A stretch of DNA of 64,000 nucleotides from Bog-473 sp963779735 (lineage in GTDB: Bacteria; Actinomycetota; Acidimicrobiia; Acidimicrobiales; RAAP-2). The position numbers and the translations under genes were made by a program. Position 1 is the first letter of the stretch. Each line of letters begins with the position of its first letter. The DNA lies in contig CAVZZJ010000009.1 in assembly GCA_963779735.1 (NCBI GenBank), forward strand, positions 124,001-188,000. The letters run 5' to 3'. This document shows positions 42,592 to 52,315 of this stretch, piece by piece. The notes under the pieces were generated by a model. That model made no database searches. It was not told the DNA's origin and was given only the letters and a program-made list of their open reading frames with translations.

Positions 42592-44814
42592 TCAGCTCTT
42601 CTTGCCGGGGAGCAGGCGGTAGGCGTCGAAGACGCCGTCGAGGTGCTTCAGCGCGTTGATGAGCGAGTGGAGGTGGGTCGGGTCGGCCAGCTCGACGTCG
42701 AAGGCCATGCGGCTGACCCGATCGGGCGTCGTGGCGGTGCGGGCGGCGACGATGTTGAGGTGGTGCTCGGACACCACCCGGCTGACGTCGGCCAGGAGCC
42801 TGGAGCGGTCGAACGCCTGCACCTCAATCGTGGCCACGAAGACACCGTCGCTGCGCCGGTCCCACTCGACGTCGATGAGGCGCTCGTTGGAGAGGTCGGC
42901 CAGCGAGGCGGCATTGGCACAGTCGGCCCGGTGCACCGAGACGCCCCGTCCCTGGGTGACGAAGCCGATGATCTGGTCGCCCGGCACGGGCGTGCAGCAG
43001 CGGGCCAGGTGGATCATGATGTCGTCGAGCCCCTCGACGTAGACGCCGGCCGACGTCCGCCGGCCCTGACGCGGGCCGCGCGCCCCGCGCAGCGCCGTGG
43101 TCGGGAGCTGCTCCTCCTCGCCACCGCGCAGGGCGCGGGCCAGGCGCTGGACGATGGACTGCGCCGACACCTGTGACTCCCCGATGGCGGCGTACAGCGC
43201 GTCCAGGTCGGCCAGGTGCATCGACTCGGCCACCTCCACCATGGCGGTCGAGCCCAACAGCTTGTGCAGGGGCAGGCCGTCGCGGCGCAGGGCACGCGCC
43301 AGCTCCTCCCGCCCGTTCTCAATGGCGTCCTCCCGACGTTCGCGGCTGAACCACTGGCGGATCTTGTGCCGGGCCCGGGTGGAGGCCACGATCTGCAGCC
43401 AGTCGCGCGAGGGGCCGGCGGTGGGCGACTTCGAGGTGAAGATCTCGACGGTGTCGGCCGAGTTCAACTGGGTCTCGAGCGGCACCAGGCGGCCGTTGAC
43501 CCGGGCCCCGATGCAGCGGTGCCCCACCTCGGTGTGGATGGAGTAGGCGAAGTCCACCGGCGTCGATCGGGCCGGCAGCGCGATGACCTTGCCCTTGGGC
43601 GTGAAGACGTAGACCTCGTCCTGCTCGAGGTCGAGCTTGAGGGCCTCGAGGAACTCGATGGGGTCGTCGGTCTGGCGGTCGACGTCGGCGATCCGCTGCA
43701 GCCACGCCATGTCCGACGACGCGTCCTCCTTCTCCTTGTAGCCCCAGTGGGCGGCGATGCCGTACTCGGCCCGGTGGTGCATCTCGGTGGTGCGGATCTG
43801 CACCTCGACCGGGTGGCCGTCCAAACCGATGACCGTGGTGTGCAGGGACTGGTACATGTTGAACTTGGGCGTGTTGATGTAGTCCTTGAAGCGGCCCTGC
43901 ACCGGAGCCCAGATGGCGTGGATGGCCCCCAGGGCGGCCCAGCAGTCCTTCTCGCTGGCCACCACGACCCGGATCGCCACCAGGTCGTTGATGTCGTCGA
44001 ACTCCTTGCCCCGCACCACCATCTTCTCGTAAATGCTCCACAGGTGCTTGGGTCGACCGGTCACGTCGGCCTCGACGCCCATGGTCTCCAGCCGCTCGCG
44101 CACGTGGACCAGCACCCGGGCGAGGTACTCCTCGCGCTGGGGGGCCCGGGCGGCCACCATCTGCTCAATCTCGGCGTAGCGCTTGGGGTGGAGCGTGGCG
44201 AAGGCCAGGTCCTCCAGCTGCCAGCGCACCTGCTGGACGCCGAGGCGGTGGGCCAGCGGCGCGTAGACGTCGAAGGTCTCCTGCGCCGTGCGGCGCTGCT
44301 TCCACTCGGGCATGACCGCCAACGTCCGCATGTTGTGCAGGCGGTCGGCCAGCTTTATCAGCAGCACCCGCCAGTCCTCGGCCATGGCCACGAGCATCTT
44401 GCGGATGGTGGCCGCCTGCTGCGCCTCCTTGGAGTCGAACTGCAGCCGGTCGAGCTTGGTGACCCCGTCGACCACCGTGGCCACGCCCGGGCCGAACATC
44501 TCGTCGATGGAGGCGAGGGTGAGGCCGGTGTCCTCCACCGCGTCGTGCAGGAGCGCAGCGGCGACGGTCTGCGCATCGAGGCCGAACTCGGCCACGATGG
44601 TGGCCACAGCGATCGGGTGCGTGATGTAGGGCTCGCCGGAGCGGCGGAACTGGCCGTCGTGGGCCGACAGCGCCACCCGGGCGGCCGCGGCGATGACCGC
44701 CGTGTCGTCGTCGGGCCGGTGGCTGGTGAACTCGGCCACGAGGGGCGCCACCATGTCCTCGAACGCGCGCTCTCCGTCCTCTGTGACGGGAGTCACCCGA
44801 GCCAGGGTCACCAT
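42592..44814 (-). CDS. relA: Bifunctional (p)ppGpp synthetase/hydrolase RelA/SpoT family
   Basis: Rel makes and degrades (p)ppGpp in the stringent response. The 740-residue protein has an HD hydrolase domain (HPIAVATIVAEFGLDAQTVA, LLHDAVEDTGLTLASIDEMF with the HD pair, KLADRLHNMRTLAVM), a synthetase domain (TGRPKHLWSIYEKMVVRGKE, EFDDINDLVAIRVVV, YQSLHTTVIGLDGHPVEVQI), then TGS (VYVFTPKGKVIALPARSTPV), a helical region, a ZFD-like CCTPVPGDQIIGFVTQGRG and a C-terminal ACT domain. Full-length bifunctional Rel as in most Actinomycetota. Confidence 0.95.
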   Translation of the reverse strand: MVTLARVTPVTEDGERAFEDMVAPLVAEFTSHRPDDDTAVIAAAARVALSAHDGQFRRSGEPYITHPIAVATIVAEFGLDAQTVAAALLHDAVEDTGLTLASIDEMFGPGVATVVDGVTKLDRLQFDSKEAQQAATIRKMLVAMAEDWRVLLIKLADRLHNMRTLAVMPEWKQRRTAQETFDVYAPLAHRLGVQQVRWQLEDLAFATLHPKRYAEIEQMVAARAPQREEYLARVLVHVRERLETMGVEADVTGRPKHLWSIYEKMVVRGKEFDDINDLVAIRVVVASEKDCWAALGAIHAIWAPVQGRFKDYINTPKFNMYQSLHTTVIGLDGHPVEVQIRTTEMHHRAEYGIAAHWGYKEKEDASSDMAWLQRIADVDRQTDDPIEFLEALKLDLEQDEVYVFTPKGKVIALPARSTPVDFAYSIHTEVGHRCIGARVNGRLVPLETQLNSADTVEIFTSKSPTAGPSRDWLQIVASTRARHKIRQWFSRERREDAIENGREELARALRRDGLPLHKLLGSTAMVEVAESMHLADLDALYAAIGESQVSAQSIVQRLARALRGGEEEQLPTTALRGARGPRQGRRTSAGVYVEGLDDIMIHLARCCTPVPGDQIIGFVTQGRGVSVHRADCANAASLADLSNERLIDVEWDRRSDGVFVATIEVQAFDRSRLLADVSRVVSEHHLNIVAARTATTPDRVSRMAFDVELADPTHLHSLINALKHLDGVFDAYRLLPGKKS

Positions 44815-44839
44815 CCCTCCACGCTACCCGCGCGGGAGG

Positions 44840-46123
44840 TCAACGCTTGCGCTTGCGCTTGCCCTTGCGCGGCCGCGGCGGCTGGCGGGCGCCGCCCCCG
44901 CTTCCCGCGGGCCGGTCCAACACCGCCGTGCTCGTCGCCGACCCGGGACGGATCGGACCGGTGCGCTTGGAGGGCTTCCCGCCGGCGGGCTGGCCGCCGG
45001 CCGCGATGCTCATCTGGGTGGAGAGTGCGGCGGCGGCGGCCGGCGACAGGTCGCCGCCCCGGTCGCCGCGGGTGGAGAGCCGACGCTCAATGGCCGCCCA
45101 GCGCGGCTCGCGGCTCTTCATCATGGCCAGGATCGGCGCGGCGATGAAGATGGACGAGTAGGCCCCGCTCACCAGCCCGACGAAGAGCGCCAGCCCGTAC
45201 TCCTGCAGGGTGGCGGCGCCGAGGAACTGGGCGCCGATCAACAGCACGGAGAGCACCGGGATGATGGCCACCGCCGAGGTGTTGATGGAGCGGGCCAGCG
45301 TCTGGTTCATCGACAGGTTGATCAGCTGGTTGTAGGTCATGCGACCCGAGGAGCCGATGTTCTTGGTGTTGTCGCGCACGCGGTCGAACACCACCACGGT
45401 GTCGTAGAGGGAGTAGCCGAGGATGGTCAGGATGGCCACGACGGTGTCCGGCGTCACCTGGAAGTTGAACAGCGAGTAGATGCCGACCGCCACCAGGACG
45501 TCGTGCACCATGGCGATGAAGGCGGACAGGGCCATTTTGGGCTCGAACCGGATGCTGATGTAGATGCCCACGGCGATGAAGAAGATGACGAGCGCCTCGA
45601 TCGCCTTGTCGGTGATGGTCGAGCCCCAGGTCGGGCCGACGGTCTCGACGCCGTTCTGGATGTTCTCCAACGACGTGTTGGTCAGCTTGGCCAGCGCCTC
45701 TTCGACCCTGAGCGTCTCGGCCTGTTGCACCTTCGGCGGAAGCCTGTTGAGGTCGGCCTGGACGTTGAGGTGCTGGTTGCTCCCGTGGCCGAGCAACTGG
45801 ACGATGGGTTGGTTGAGGCCGGCCGCCTGCATGGCGTTGGCCGCCTCCACCTGGGTCACGTTCGGGGCCTTCACCGTCCACTCGATGCCGCCCTTGAACT
45901 CGATCCCGAGATTCAACCCCCCGCGCAGGAAGATGGAGAGGATGCCGGCCACGATGATGACGGTGGAGATGGCGAACCAGATGCGCCGCCGCCCCACGAA
46001 GTCGAAGTGGGTCTCGCCGCGGTAGAGGCGCTGAATCGGGCCGTTGCCCGGACGGGGTGCCCGGAGGAGGGCGCGGGCGGCGTCATCGACGGTCTGGGGC
46101 TCGCCCCCGTCGATCGACCGCAT
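44840..46123 (-). CDS. secF: Protein translocase subunit SecF
   Basis: SecF works with SecD to pull proteins across the membrane using the proton gradient. The 427-residue protein starts MRSIDGGEPQTVDDAARALL, and has TM1 RIWFAISTVIIVAGILSIFL with the GGLNLGIEFKGGIEWTV periplasmic start, and the five C-terminal helices with VHDVLVAVGIYSLFNFQVTP and ILGYSLYDTVVVFDRVRDNT (the conserved D-G-Y/DTVV motifs). It has a basic, Pro-rich tail. A GTG at 46251 overlaps the secD stop and opens an Asp/Glu-rich frame that does not connect; a one-base shift near 46120 may have cut off an acidic N terminus. Confidence 0.92.
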   Translation of the reverse strand: MRSIDGGEPQTVDDAARALLRAPRPGNGPIQRLYRGETHFDFVGRRRIWFAISTVIIVAGILSIFLRGGLNLGIEFKGGIEWTVKAPNVTQVEAANAMQAAGLNQPIVQLLGHGSNQHLNVQADLNRLPPKVQQAETLRVEEALAKLTNTSLENIQNGVETVGPTWGSTITDKAIEALVIFFIAVGIYISIRFEPKMALSAFIAMVHDVLVAVGIYSLFNFQVTPDTVVAILTILGYSLYDTVVVFDRVRDNTKNIGSSGRMTYNQLINLSMNQTLARSINTSAVAIIPVLSVLLIGAQFLGAATLQEYGLALFVGLVSGAYSSIFIAAPILAMMKSREPRWAAIERRLSTRGDRGGDLSPAAAAALSTQMSIAAGGQPAGGKPSKRTGPIRPGSATSTAVLDRPAGSGGGARQPPRPRKGKRKRKR

Positions 46124-46247
46124 CGACCGCGTCGAGCTCGTCCTCGTCCCGCGTCCTCGTCGTCGAGCTCGTCCTCGTCGCTGTCGTCGAAGTCGTCGTC
46201 GAACTCGTCGTCGATCTCGTCCACGCCGTCGTCCCGGTCGTCGTCGC

Positions 46248-47963
46248 TCACGATGCCGGCACCCCTCCGGGCTTGATCAGGCGACGGCTGGGGGTGCCCG
46301 TGCCGGTGCCGGTGCCGGTGCTCGGACCCGATCCGTCGCCGTTGCCCGAGTCGGGCGCGGTGCGAACCACCGCCAGGCCGCGGGCGATGCCGAAGTGGCC
46401 GGCTCCGGTGAAGCGTTCGCTACGCCCGAGCAAGATGACCAGGGGCCGGGTGTAGAACCACGTGACGGCCATGTCCATGATGGTGGACAGCCCGAGGAAG
46501 AAGGCGAAGCCCTTCACGTCGCCCACCGCCACCACGTAGAGAATGATGGCGGCCAGCAGGGAGACGAAGTCGGCCGCCCACACGGTGCGCCAGGCGCTCT
46601 GGAATCCCCGGTCGACCGAGGTGCGTATGGAACGGCCGGCTCGGGTCTCGTCCTTCAGCCGCTCGAAGTAGACGATGTAGGAGTCGACGGTGATGCCGAT
46701 GGACACGATGAGGCCCGTGATGCCCGCCAGGTCGAAGCTCGGGCTGAACGAGGTATGCCCGAGCGCCGAGATGATGGCCCAGAGCATCGCCGCCGTCAGC
46801 GCCAGCCCCGAGATCACGACGACGCCGAGCGCCCGGTAGTAGAGCATCACGTAGAGCAGCACGAAGATCAGGCCGCCGATGCCGGCGCCCAGCCCGGCCT
46901 TGAGGGCGGACTTGCCCAGCGTCGGCGAGACGGTCTGGGTGGTCAACTGGTTGAGGCGGACGGGGAGCGAGCCGAACTCCATGGCCAGGGCCAGCGACTT
47001 GGCGTCGGCCTCGGTCATGTTGCCGCCGCTGATGGTGCCCTGCCCGTCGAAGGAGGAGAAGGTGGACTGGCTCGGTTGGATGAGCGGGGCCGACTGCACG
47101 ACGCCGTCGAGCTCAATCCCGAGCAGCAGGTGGAAGTTCTCCTGCGCCACCTTGTCCCACAGCGCGGAGTTCGCCGCGCCCTTCAGGGTGTAGTTGACCT
47201 CCCACGCCCCGGTCTGGTCCTGCTGGGCGACGGCCGAGCCGATGGCCTCACCGGTCATCTGGGCGGGGCCGAGCACGTAGCGCAGCGTCTTGGACAGGCT
47301 GGTGCCCTTGGCCGGCAGGCTGGGCAGGAGGACGGTATTCCTGGCGTAGTTGTTCGAGCTGTAGTCCGTGCTCGTGTACGGGGCGAAGGACGGGTCCGGC
47401 GACGGGTTGTTCGAGGAGTACCCCTGTACCGAGCTGTTGGGCGTGACGTCGAGGTTGGTGGCGTTGGTGGCGTAGTCCGCGCCACAGGCGGGGAGCGTGC
47501 CGTTGCCCGAGAGCGGCTTCTGCGCGGGCACGGCCGCCGCCGTCTTCGTGGCCTTCGAGCCCGGGTTGAGGGAGAAGGGGTAGGCCGTGCAGTACACGGG
47601 GCGGAAGTAGAGCTGGGCCGTGTTGCCGATCTCCTTCAACAAGGCAGCGGGATTGGTCACCCCCGGAATGGACACGGCGATCTGGTTATGGCCCTGCGTG
47701 CTGACCTGCGCTCCGGACACCCCGAGGCCGTTGACCCGATTGTTGAGGATGTTCACCGTCTCGTTGAGCTCGGACTGGGAGACGGTCCGGGCGGTCTGGT
47801 AGACGACGGAGAGACCCCCGGCGAGGTCCAGGCCCAGCCGCGGCGTCCATTTGGCGGCGAAGACGGCGGCAAACGAACCCAGCGAGATGACCACGACGGC
47901 CAGCACGCTGACTAGCAGATTCCGCCTCTGCCGCCTCTGAGCGCGAGACGACGCGGGGCTCAC
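46248..47963 (-). CDS. secD: Protein translocase subunit SecD
   Basis: SecD is the large SecDF subunit with a periplasmic domain. The 571-residue protein has TM1 near NLLVSVLAVVVISLGSFAAV, WTPRLGLDLAGGLSVVYQTA (the D1-type GLDLxGG motif), NNRVNGLGVSGAQVSTQGHN, PGVTNPAALLKEIGN, and the C-terminal helices with VSIGITVDSYIVYFERLKDE and the DTIV-like motif. Its GTG start (47963) overlaps the yajC stop, and its stop overlaps a GTG upstream of secF. Confidence 0.93.
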   Translation of the reverse strand: MSPASSRAQRRQRRNLLVSVLAVVVISLGSFAAVFAAKWTPRLGLDLAGGLSVVYQTARTVSQSELNETVNILNNRVNGLGVSGAQVSTQGHNQIAVSIPGVTNPAALLKEIGNTAQLYFRPVYCTAYPFSLNPGSKATKTAAAVPAQKPLSGNGTLPACGADYATNATNLDVTPNSSVQGYSSNNPSPDPSFAPYTSTDYSSNNYARNTVLLPSLPAKGTSLSKTLRYVLGPAQMTGEAIGSAVAQQDQTGAWEVNYTLKGAANSALWDKVAQENFHLLLGIELDGVVQSAPLIQPSQSTFSSFDGQGTISGGNMTEADAKSLALAMEFGSLPVRLNQLTTQTVSPTLGKSALKAGLGAGIGGLIFVLLYVMLYYRALGVVVISGLALTAAMLWAIISALGHTSFSPSFDLAGITGLIVSIGITVDSYIVYFERLKDETRAGRSIRTSVDRGFQSAWRTVWAADFVSLLAAIILYVVAVGDVKGFAFFLGLSTIMDMAVTWFYTRPLVILLGRSERFTGAGHFGIARGLAVVRTAPDSGNGDGSGPSTGTGTGTGTPSRRLIKPGGVPAS

Positions 47964-48379
47964 GCCTCTTCAGCCTCCTCGTCGTGATCCTCGTCGACGT
48001 CCACATCGGTGTCGGCGGCGACATCGACGACGGGTTGGACCTTGCGGGCGATCGCCTGGCGCACGAAGACGATCCTGGTCGGCTGGGCCCCGTTGAGGCT
48101 GCCGTCGCTGGCCGTGCTCCCGGTCAACAGGGTGTAGCGATCGCCGTGGATCTCGAGGATGGTCCCCACCACACCCCCGACGGTCTGCACCTCGTCGCCC
48201 ACCGCGTAGCCCCCGCCCTGGGCCTGGCGGGCGGCCTTGGCCTTGGCCTGCTGGGGTCGCAGGAAGAGGAAGTACCCAGCCGCGGCTATCACCAGGATGA
48301 TCAGGAGAGGGAGGGGAGAACTGGATTTCTTGGTGCTCGACGCTGCGAGCAGCTGCAGCAGGGCGGGGAACTGCGTCAT
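47960..48379 (-). CDS. yajC: Preprotein translocase subunit YajC
   Basis: YajC is a small bitopic membrane protein that joins SecDF. From ATG 48379 (ribosome site GAAGGATC) the protein has the TM PLPLLIILVIAAAGYFLFLR directly followed by the family motif RPQQAKAKAARQAQ, then the beta domain VGDEVQTVGGVVGTILEIHG, and a long acidic C terminus (DTDVDVDEDHDEEAEEA). Length 139 is typical of actinobacterial YajC. Confidence 0.92.
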   Translation of the reverse strand: MTQFPALLQLLAASSTKKSSSPLPLLIILVIAAAGYFLFLRPQQAKAKAARQAQGGGYAVGDEVQTVGGVVGTILEIHGDRYTLLTGSTASDGSLNGAQPTRIVFVRQAIARKVQPVVDVAADTDVDVDEDHDEEAEEA

Positions 48380-48797
48380 GTGTGATCCTTCAACCAAGGG
48401 CGTACGCGAACGGACACCCTATCGCCTGCACCCCCGGCGATTGTGGCAGCCGCCCCCTTGGCGCAACCGGTCTGCAACCCGAAAGCGCCCTCGCTGCACC
48501 ATGCCTCGGGCACCATGGCGCCAGCAACCAAGAAACCACAGCTGTCCGATGCAGGTCGCCCGGAGGGGGGCGACCAGGTCAAGCGGCTCAAGTGCGGGAC
48601 GAAGGATCCGTGCCAGGGTGCTTCGGGAGGCATATGGCGACAAAGGACCGCCGGTGACAAGCGGGCCACCACCGCCCGGGTCCACCCGGACGCGGGGCAC
48701 GGTGGCCCGCCGGCGGGCCTCGGTCCGGCGCGCCCTCGGGGCACCGCGCCCACCAACCACTAATTTGGCCGGCGACCCAGGTACAGTGGGCTGCTGC
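48380..48797. other. 418-bp intergenic region between yajC and a response regulator
   Basis: No convincing coding frame or RNA gene is seen. Divergent transcription starts for yajC (minus) and the response regulator (plus) should lie here. A TACAGT at 48782-48787 is placed ten bases before the ATG of the regulator, consistent with a leaderless or short-leader transcript, but no matching -35 was found. Confidence 0.6.
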
Positions 48798-49509
48798 ATG
48801 CGCAATGGCCATATTTCAGTCCTCGTGATAGAGGACGAGGCGGACATCAGGCAGCTCCTGCGGACGATGCTGGAACGCGAGGGGTTCAGCGTCACCGAGG
48901 CCATGTTGGGCCGGGACGGGGTCCGGCTCTTCCATCAGAAGCAGCCCAATCTGGTCATCCTCGACGTGGGCATGCCCGACCTCGACGGCTGGCAGGTCCT
49001 GGAGCGCATCAGGGACATGAGCGACGTCCCGGTGCTCATGCTGACCGCCCTGTCCACCGAACGGGACAAGGTGCGGGGGTTGAACGCCGGGGCCGACGAC
49101 TACCTGACCAAACCCTTCAACCGGGCCGAGCTCCTGGCGCGGATTCAGGCCATCAGCCGACGGCAGGTGCAGCGCACGGAGCCGATCGTCGGTCTTCGAG
49201 GACGGCTCCCTCCGAGTCGACTTCTCCGAGTCCCAGGTGACGATGGACGGCGCGCCGGTCGTGCTCACCCCGACCGAGTACAGGCTGCTGGCCACGCTGG
49301 TGCGCCATCCGGGCCAGGTGCTCTCGCAGGACCAGCTCATCGAGCTGGCCTGGGACGACCCCAGCGGGTTGGCCACCGCCCGGGTGAAGTACGCCGTCCT
49401 GCGGCTGCGCCGCAAGCTGGGCTGGGGGGACCAGGGGGACAACGGCCCCATCGAGACGGTGCGGGGCTTCGGCTACAGATACCGGCGCGGGCCAGGTGAA
49501 CGCAGTTAG
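48798..49509 (+). CDS. Response regulator (OmpR/PhoB type), frameshifted between receiver and DNA-binding domain
   Basis: The receiver domain (ATG 48798) starts MRNGHISVLVIEDEADIRQL and has the acidic pair EDE, the phospho-Asp in LVILDVGMPDLDGWQVLERI, and DDYLTKPFNRAELLARIQAI. The winged-helix domain lies in another frame: SVFEDGSLRVDFSESQVTMD, VLTPTEYRLLATLVRHPGQV, SQDQLIELAWDDPSGLATAR and IETVRGFGYRYRRGPGERS, ending 49509. The total is 712 bases, one more than a multiple of three, so one surplus base near 49190 joins them to a normal 236-residue regulator. It is three bases upstream of the PAS histidine kinase and is its likely partner. Confidence 0.87.
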
Positions 49510-49512
49510 GCA

Positions 49513-51495
49513 ATGAGCATCGCCTCTCGCCCAACGACCGACGGGCAGGCGATGCCCGGCGCTTGGGGGTCTCAGACCACGCTCGACGCGCAGGCCGCGC
49601 AGGCCCAGGGCGCCCAGACCGCTGAGGCCGCCGGCACCACCACGGCCTCGCCCAAGGACCGGGGCGAGCGGCCCGAGCGTTCGGGCCTGGGCATTCCCGG
49701 ATTCACAGGCTCTTCCCGTGTCCGACTGCCGCTCTTCGCCCTGGTGGCGCTGGGCACCGTCCTCCTAGGGGTCATCCCCTTCCCCCACGGCGCCCGCGTC
49801 GAGATCCTGATCGCCCTCGCCATCTTCTTCATCCTCCTCACGGCGGCGTTCACCCTGCCCTGGGAGCTCCTGCCCAACTACATGTGGCTGGTCATCCCCA
49901 TCGGCTATATGGGCGTGATCGCGGCCATCCGAGACGCCCAAGGAGTCAGCGAATCCGAGCTGGTGATCGTCTACATCCTGCCCATCGTCTGGATCTCCCT
50001 GTACGGGCGACGCCTGCACCTCCTGGTCGGCCTCTTGTGCATGGATCTCGCCCTCATGGTGCCGGTGCTGCTGGTCGGCGCGCCCAACTACCCCGTCCAG
50101 GAGTGGCGCGAGGTGATCATCCTCATCGTGGTGACCACCCTCGTGGCCGGCACCATCGCGTCCATGGTCCACCGTGATCGCCTGTACGTGAGCGACCTGG
50201 CCCAGCAGTCGTTGCTGGCCCGTCGCAACGCCGAGGACGCCGACAACGCCCGCGACCGCCTCGAGACCCTTCTTCGGGCGGCCACCGGCAGCGCCATCAT
50301 GGGGGTGGACCCCAGCGGGACGGTCACGTTCTTCTCGGCCGGGGCCGAGCTCATGCTGGGCTACAGCGCGGCCGAGGTGGTCGGCATCCGCTCCATCACC
50401 GACTTCATCGATCCGGCCCAGATCGACGAGCGCCGGCGGACGATCGACGCCATGCGCAACGCGCTCGACCCGGCCAGGCCCGAGGCGGTGGCCGAGGTCC
50501 CCTGGACGGCCAAGCGCAAGAACGGCGAGTTCCGCCGCTGCGTGGTGCGGGTGCGCACCCTTCCGACGCCGGGGGGCGCAGAGCCTGGGCCGGCCGGCGG
50601 CCCACCGAGCGCCGGCTACGTGGTTGTGGCGATCGACGTCACCGAGCGCGAGGAGCTGGCCGCCGAGCGCGAGCGCCTGTACGCCGTGCAGAAGGAGGTG
50701 ACGCAGTCGCTCATTGAGCAGAACAACCGCCTGCGCGAGCTGACCCAGATGAAAGACGACGTCGTGGCCACGGTCTCCCACGAGCTGCGCACCCCCATCA
50801 CCTCCATCCGCGGCTTCATAGAGCTCCTCCTTGACGGCGTGCCGGACCTGACCGAGGATCAGGTTCGTATGCTGCACACCATCGAACGCAACTCGGCGCA
50901 ACTCCAGCGGGTGGCCGAGGACCTCCTGGCCGACCCCGGCGGGGGCCATGGCCTCCGGGTCGCCTTCATCGAGCTCGACCTACACAAGCTGGCCGAGGAT
51001 GCCGTCCACGCCTGCCAGACCGCGGCCACGGCGCGCCGGGTCACGGTGACCGTGAATGCGGGACCCGCCGTCACGCTGGTCGGCGACCCCACCCGGCTGC
51101 ACCAGCTGTTGGGGAACCTCCTGTCGAACGCCATCAAGTTCGCCCACATCGGGGGTCGGGTGCACGTGGTCGTCGAAGCGGTGGACGACGTCGCCCGCAT
51201 GCTGGTCCTCGATGACGGCCCGGGCATTCCCGAGGCCGAGCGCGCCCAGCTCTTCGATCGCTTCTACCGCCTGGCGTCGTCGATGGAGATGGGCGTGCCG
51301 GGCACCGGCCTCGGTCTGGCCATCGCCAAATCGGTGGCCGAGGCCCACGAGGGCTCCATCGACATCGTCGACACGCCCGGCTGGTCGACCACCTTCCGGG
51401 TCTACCTGCCGAGGAACCGGGCCGCGCCGGCCGAGCCCGAGGAGGACGAGAGCGACCCCGGGGAGGCGGAACCACCGACGGATACCGCGGCCTGA
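49513..51495 (+). CDS. PAS-domain sensor histidine kinase with seven-helix-type membrane region
   Basis: The 660-residue protein has a charged N-terminal segment, a membrane region of about six helices (e.g. FALVALGTVLLGVIPFPHGA, IALAIFFILLTAAFTLPWEL), a PAS domain (ATGSAIMGVDPSGTVTFFSA, then AIDVTEREELAAERERLYAV), the H-box MKDDVVATVSHELRTPITSI, and ATP-binding motifs LLGNLLSNAIKFAHIGG, LVLDDGPGIPEAERAQLF and GVPGTGLGLAIAKSVAEAH. It ends in an acidic Pro-rich tail. It follows the response regulator by three bases; the membrane part suggests a light-, redox- or membrane-related signal but no ligand can be inferred. Confidence 0.92.
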   Translation: MSIASRPTTDGQAMPGAWGSQTTLDAQAAQAQGAQTAEAAGTTTASPKDRGERPERSGLGIPGFTGSSRVRLPLFALVALGTVLLGVIPFPHGARVEILIALAIFFILLTAAFTLPWELLPNYMWLVIPIGYMGVIAAIRDAQGVSESELVIVYILPIVWISLYGRRLHLLVGLLCMDLALMVPVLLVGAPNYPVQEWREVIILIVVTTLVAGTIASMVHRDRLYVSDLAQQSLLARRNAEDADNARDRLETLLRAATGSAIMGVDPSGTVTFFSAGAELMLGYSAAEVVGIRSITDFIDPAQIDERRRTIDAMRNALDPARPEAVAEVPWTAKRKNGEFRRCVVRVRTLPTPGGAEPGPAGGPPSAGYVVVAIDVTEREELAAERERLYAVQKEVTQSLIEQNNRLRELTQMKDDVVATVSHELRTPITSIRGFIELLLDGVPDLTEDQVRMLHTIERNSAQLQRVAEDLLADPGGGHGLRVAFIELDLHKLAEDAVHACQTAATARRVTVTVNAGPAVTLVGDPTRLHQLLGNLLSNAIKFAHIGGRVHVVVEAVDDVARMLVLDDGPGIPEAERAQLFDRFYRLASSMEMGVPGTGLGLAIAKSVAEAHEGSIDIVDTPGWSTTFRVYLPRNRAAPAEPEEDESDPGEAEPPTDTAA

Positions 51496-51508
51496 CCGGC
51501 GGGTTGAC

Positions 51509-52291
51509 GTGGCCCAACGGCGTTACCTGCTCGACAACCAACAAGCCGAGGCGGGGGAGCGCTTCGAGGCCCTGTCCGAGCTGTTCGATCCCTCGACGTT
51601 CCGGCACATGCGTGCGCTGGGCCTGGCGCCCGGATGGAGGGTGTGGGAGGTGGGGTCCGGCGGAGCGAGCGTGCCGAGGTGGGTGGCCGAGCAGACCGGC
51701 GCCTACGTGCTGGCAACCGACATCGACACTTCATGGCTCGAGCTCGGCGACCGCCCCTACGACGTCCGGCGCCACGACATCGGCACCGAGCCCGCCCCCG
51801 AGGGCGACTTCGACCTGGTCCACGCCCGCCTGGTCCTGGTCCACGTTCCCGAGCGGATGGCCGCCCTCCGCTGCATGGCCGGCGCGCTTCGACCCGGCGG
51901 CCGGCTACTGCTGGAAGAGGCCGACCCCGGTCTTCAACCCCTGGTGTGTCCCGACGAGACCGGCGCCGAACAGCGGCTGGCGAACAAGCTCAAACGGGCG
52001 TTCCGTTCGCTCATGACGGCCCAGGGCGTGGACCTGGCCTTTGGACGCACGCTGCCGAGGCTGCTCAGGGACGCCGGCCTCGTCGACGTGCGCTCCGACG
52101 CCTACTTCCCCATGGGCGGGCCGGCCTGCACCGAGCTCGAACGGGCAACCGTCGAGCAGATCAGAGAACGCCTCGTCTCGGGTGGCCTGGCCACCGAAGC
52201 CGAGATCGAGCGCCATCTCCGCAACGTTGAGTCCGGCAGGCTCGACCTCGCCACGTCGCCGTTGGTGTCCGCCTGGGCCCGCAAGCCGTAG
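51509..52291 (+). CDS. SAM-dependent class I methyltransferase, unknown substrate
   Basis: The 260-residue protein (GTG 51509, MAQRRYLLDNQQAEAGERFE) has VWEVGSGGASVPRWVAEQTG as the SAM-binding motif, then VLATDIDTSWLELGDRPYDV, FDLVHARLVLVHVPERMAAL and AGALRPGGRLLLEEADPGL, as in methyltransferases of the UbiE-like group. The C-terminal half is of a type seen in small-molecule methyltransferases. It follows the kinase by 13 bases and may be cotranscribed with it, but no target is evident. Confidence 0.85.
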   Translation: MAQRRYLLDNQQAEAGERFEALSELFDPSTFRHMRALGLAPGWRVWEVGSGGASVPRWVAEQTGAYVLATDIDTSWLELGDRPYDVRRHDIGTEPAPEGDFDLVHARLVLVHVPERMAALRCMAGALRPGGRLLLEEADPGLQPLVCPDETGAEQRLANKLKRAFRSLMTAQGVDLAFGRTLPRLLRDAGLVDVRSDAYFPMGGPACTELERATVEQIRERLVSGGLATEAEIERHLRNVESGRLDLATSPLVSAWARKP

Positions 52292-52315
52292 CGGCCACCG
52301 GATAGCCTGACCGGC

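Noticed and set aside
48380..48797. Possible tRNA or small RNA upstream of the response regulator
   Set aside because: No cloverleaf, CCA or conserved RNA motif could be found by eye.
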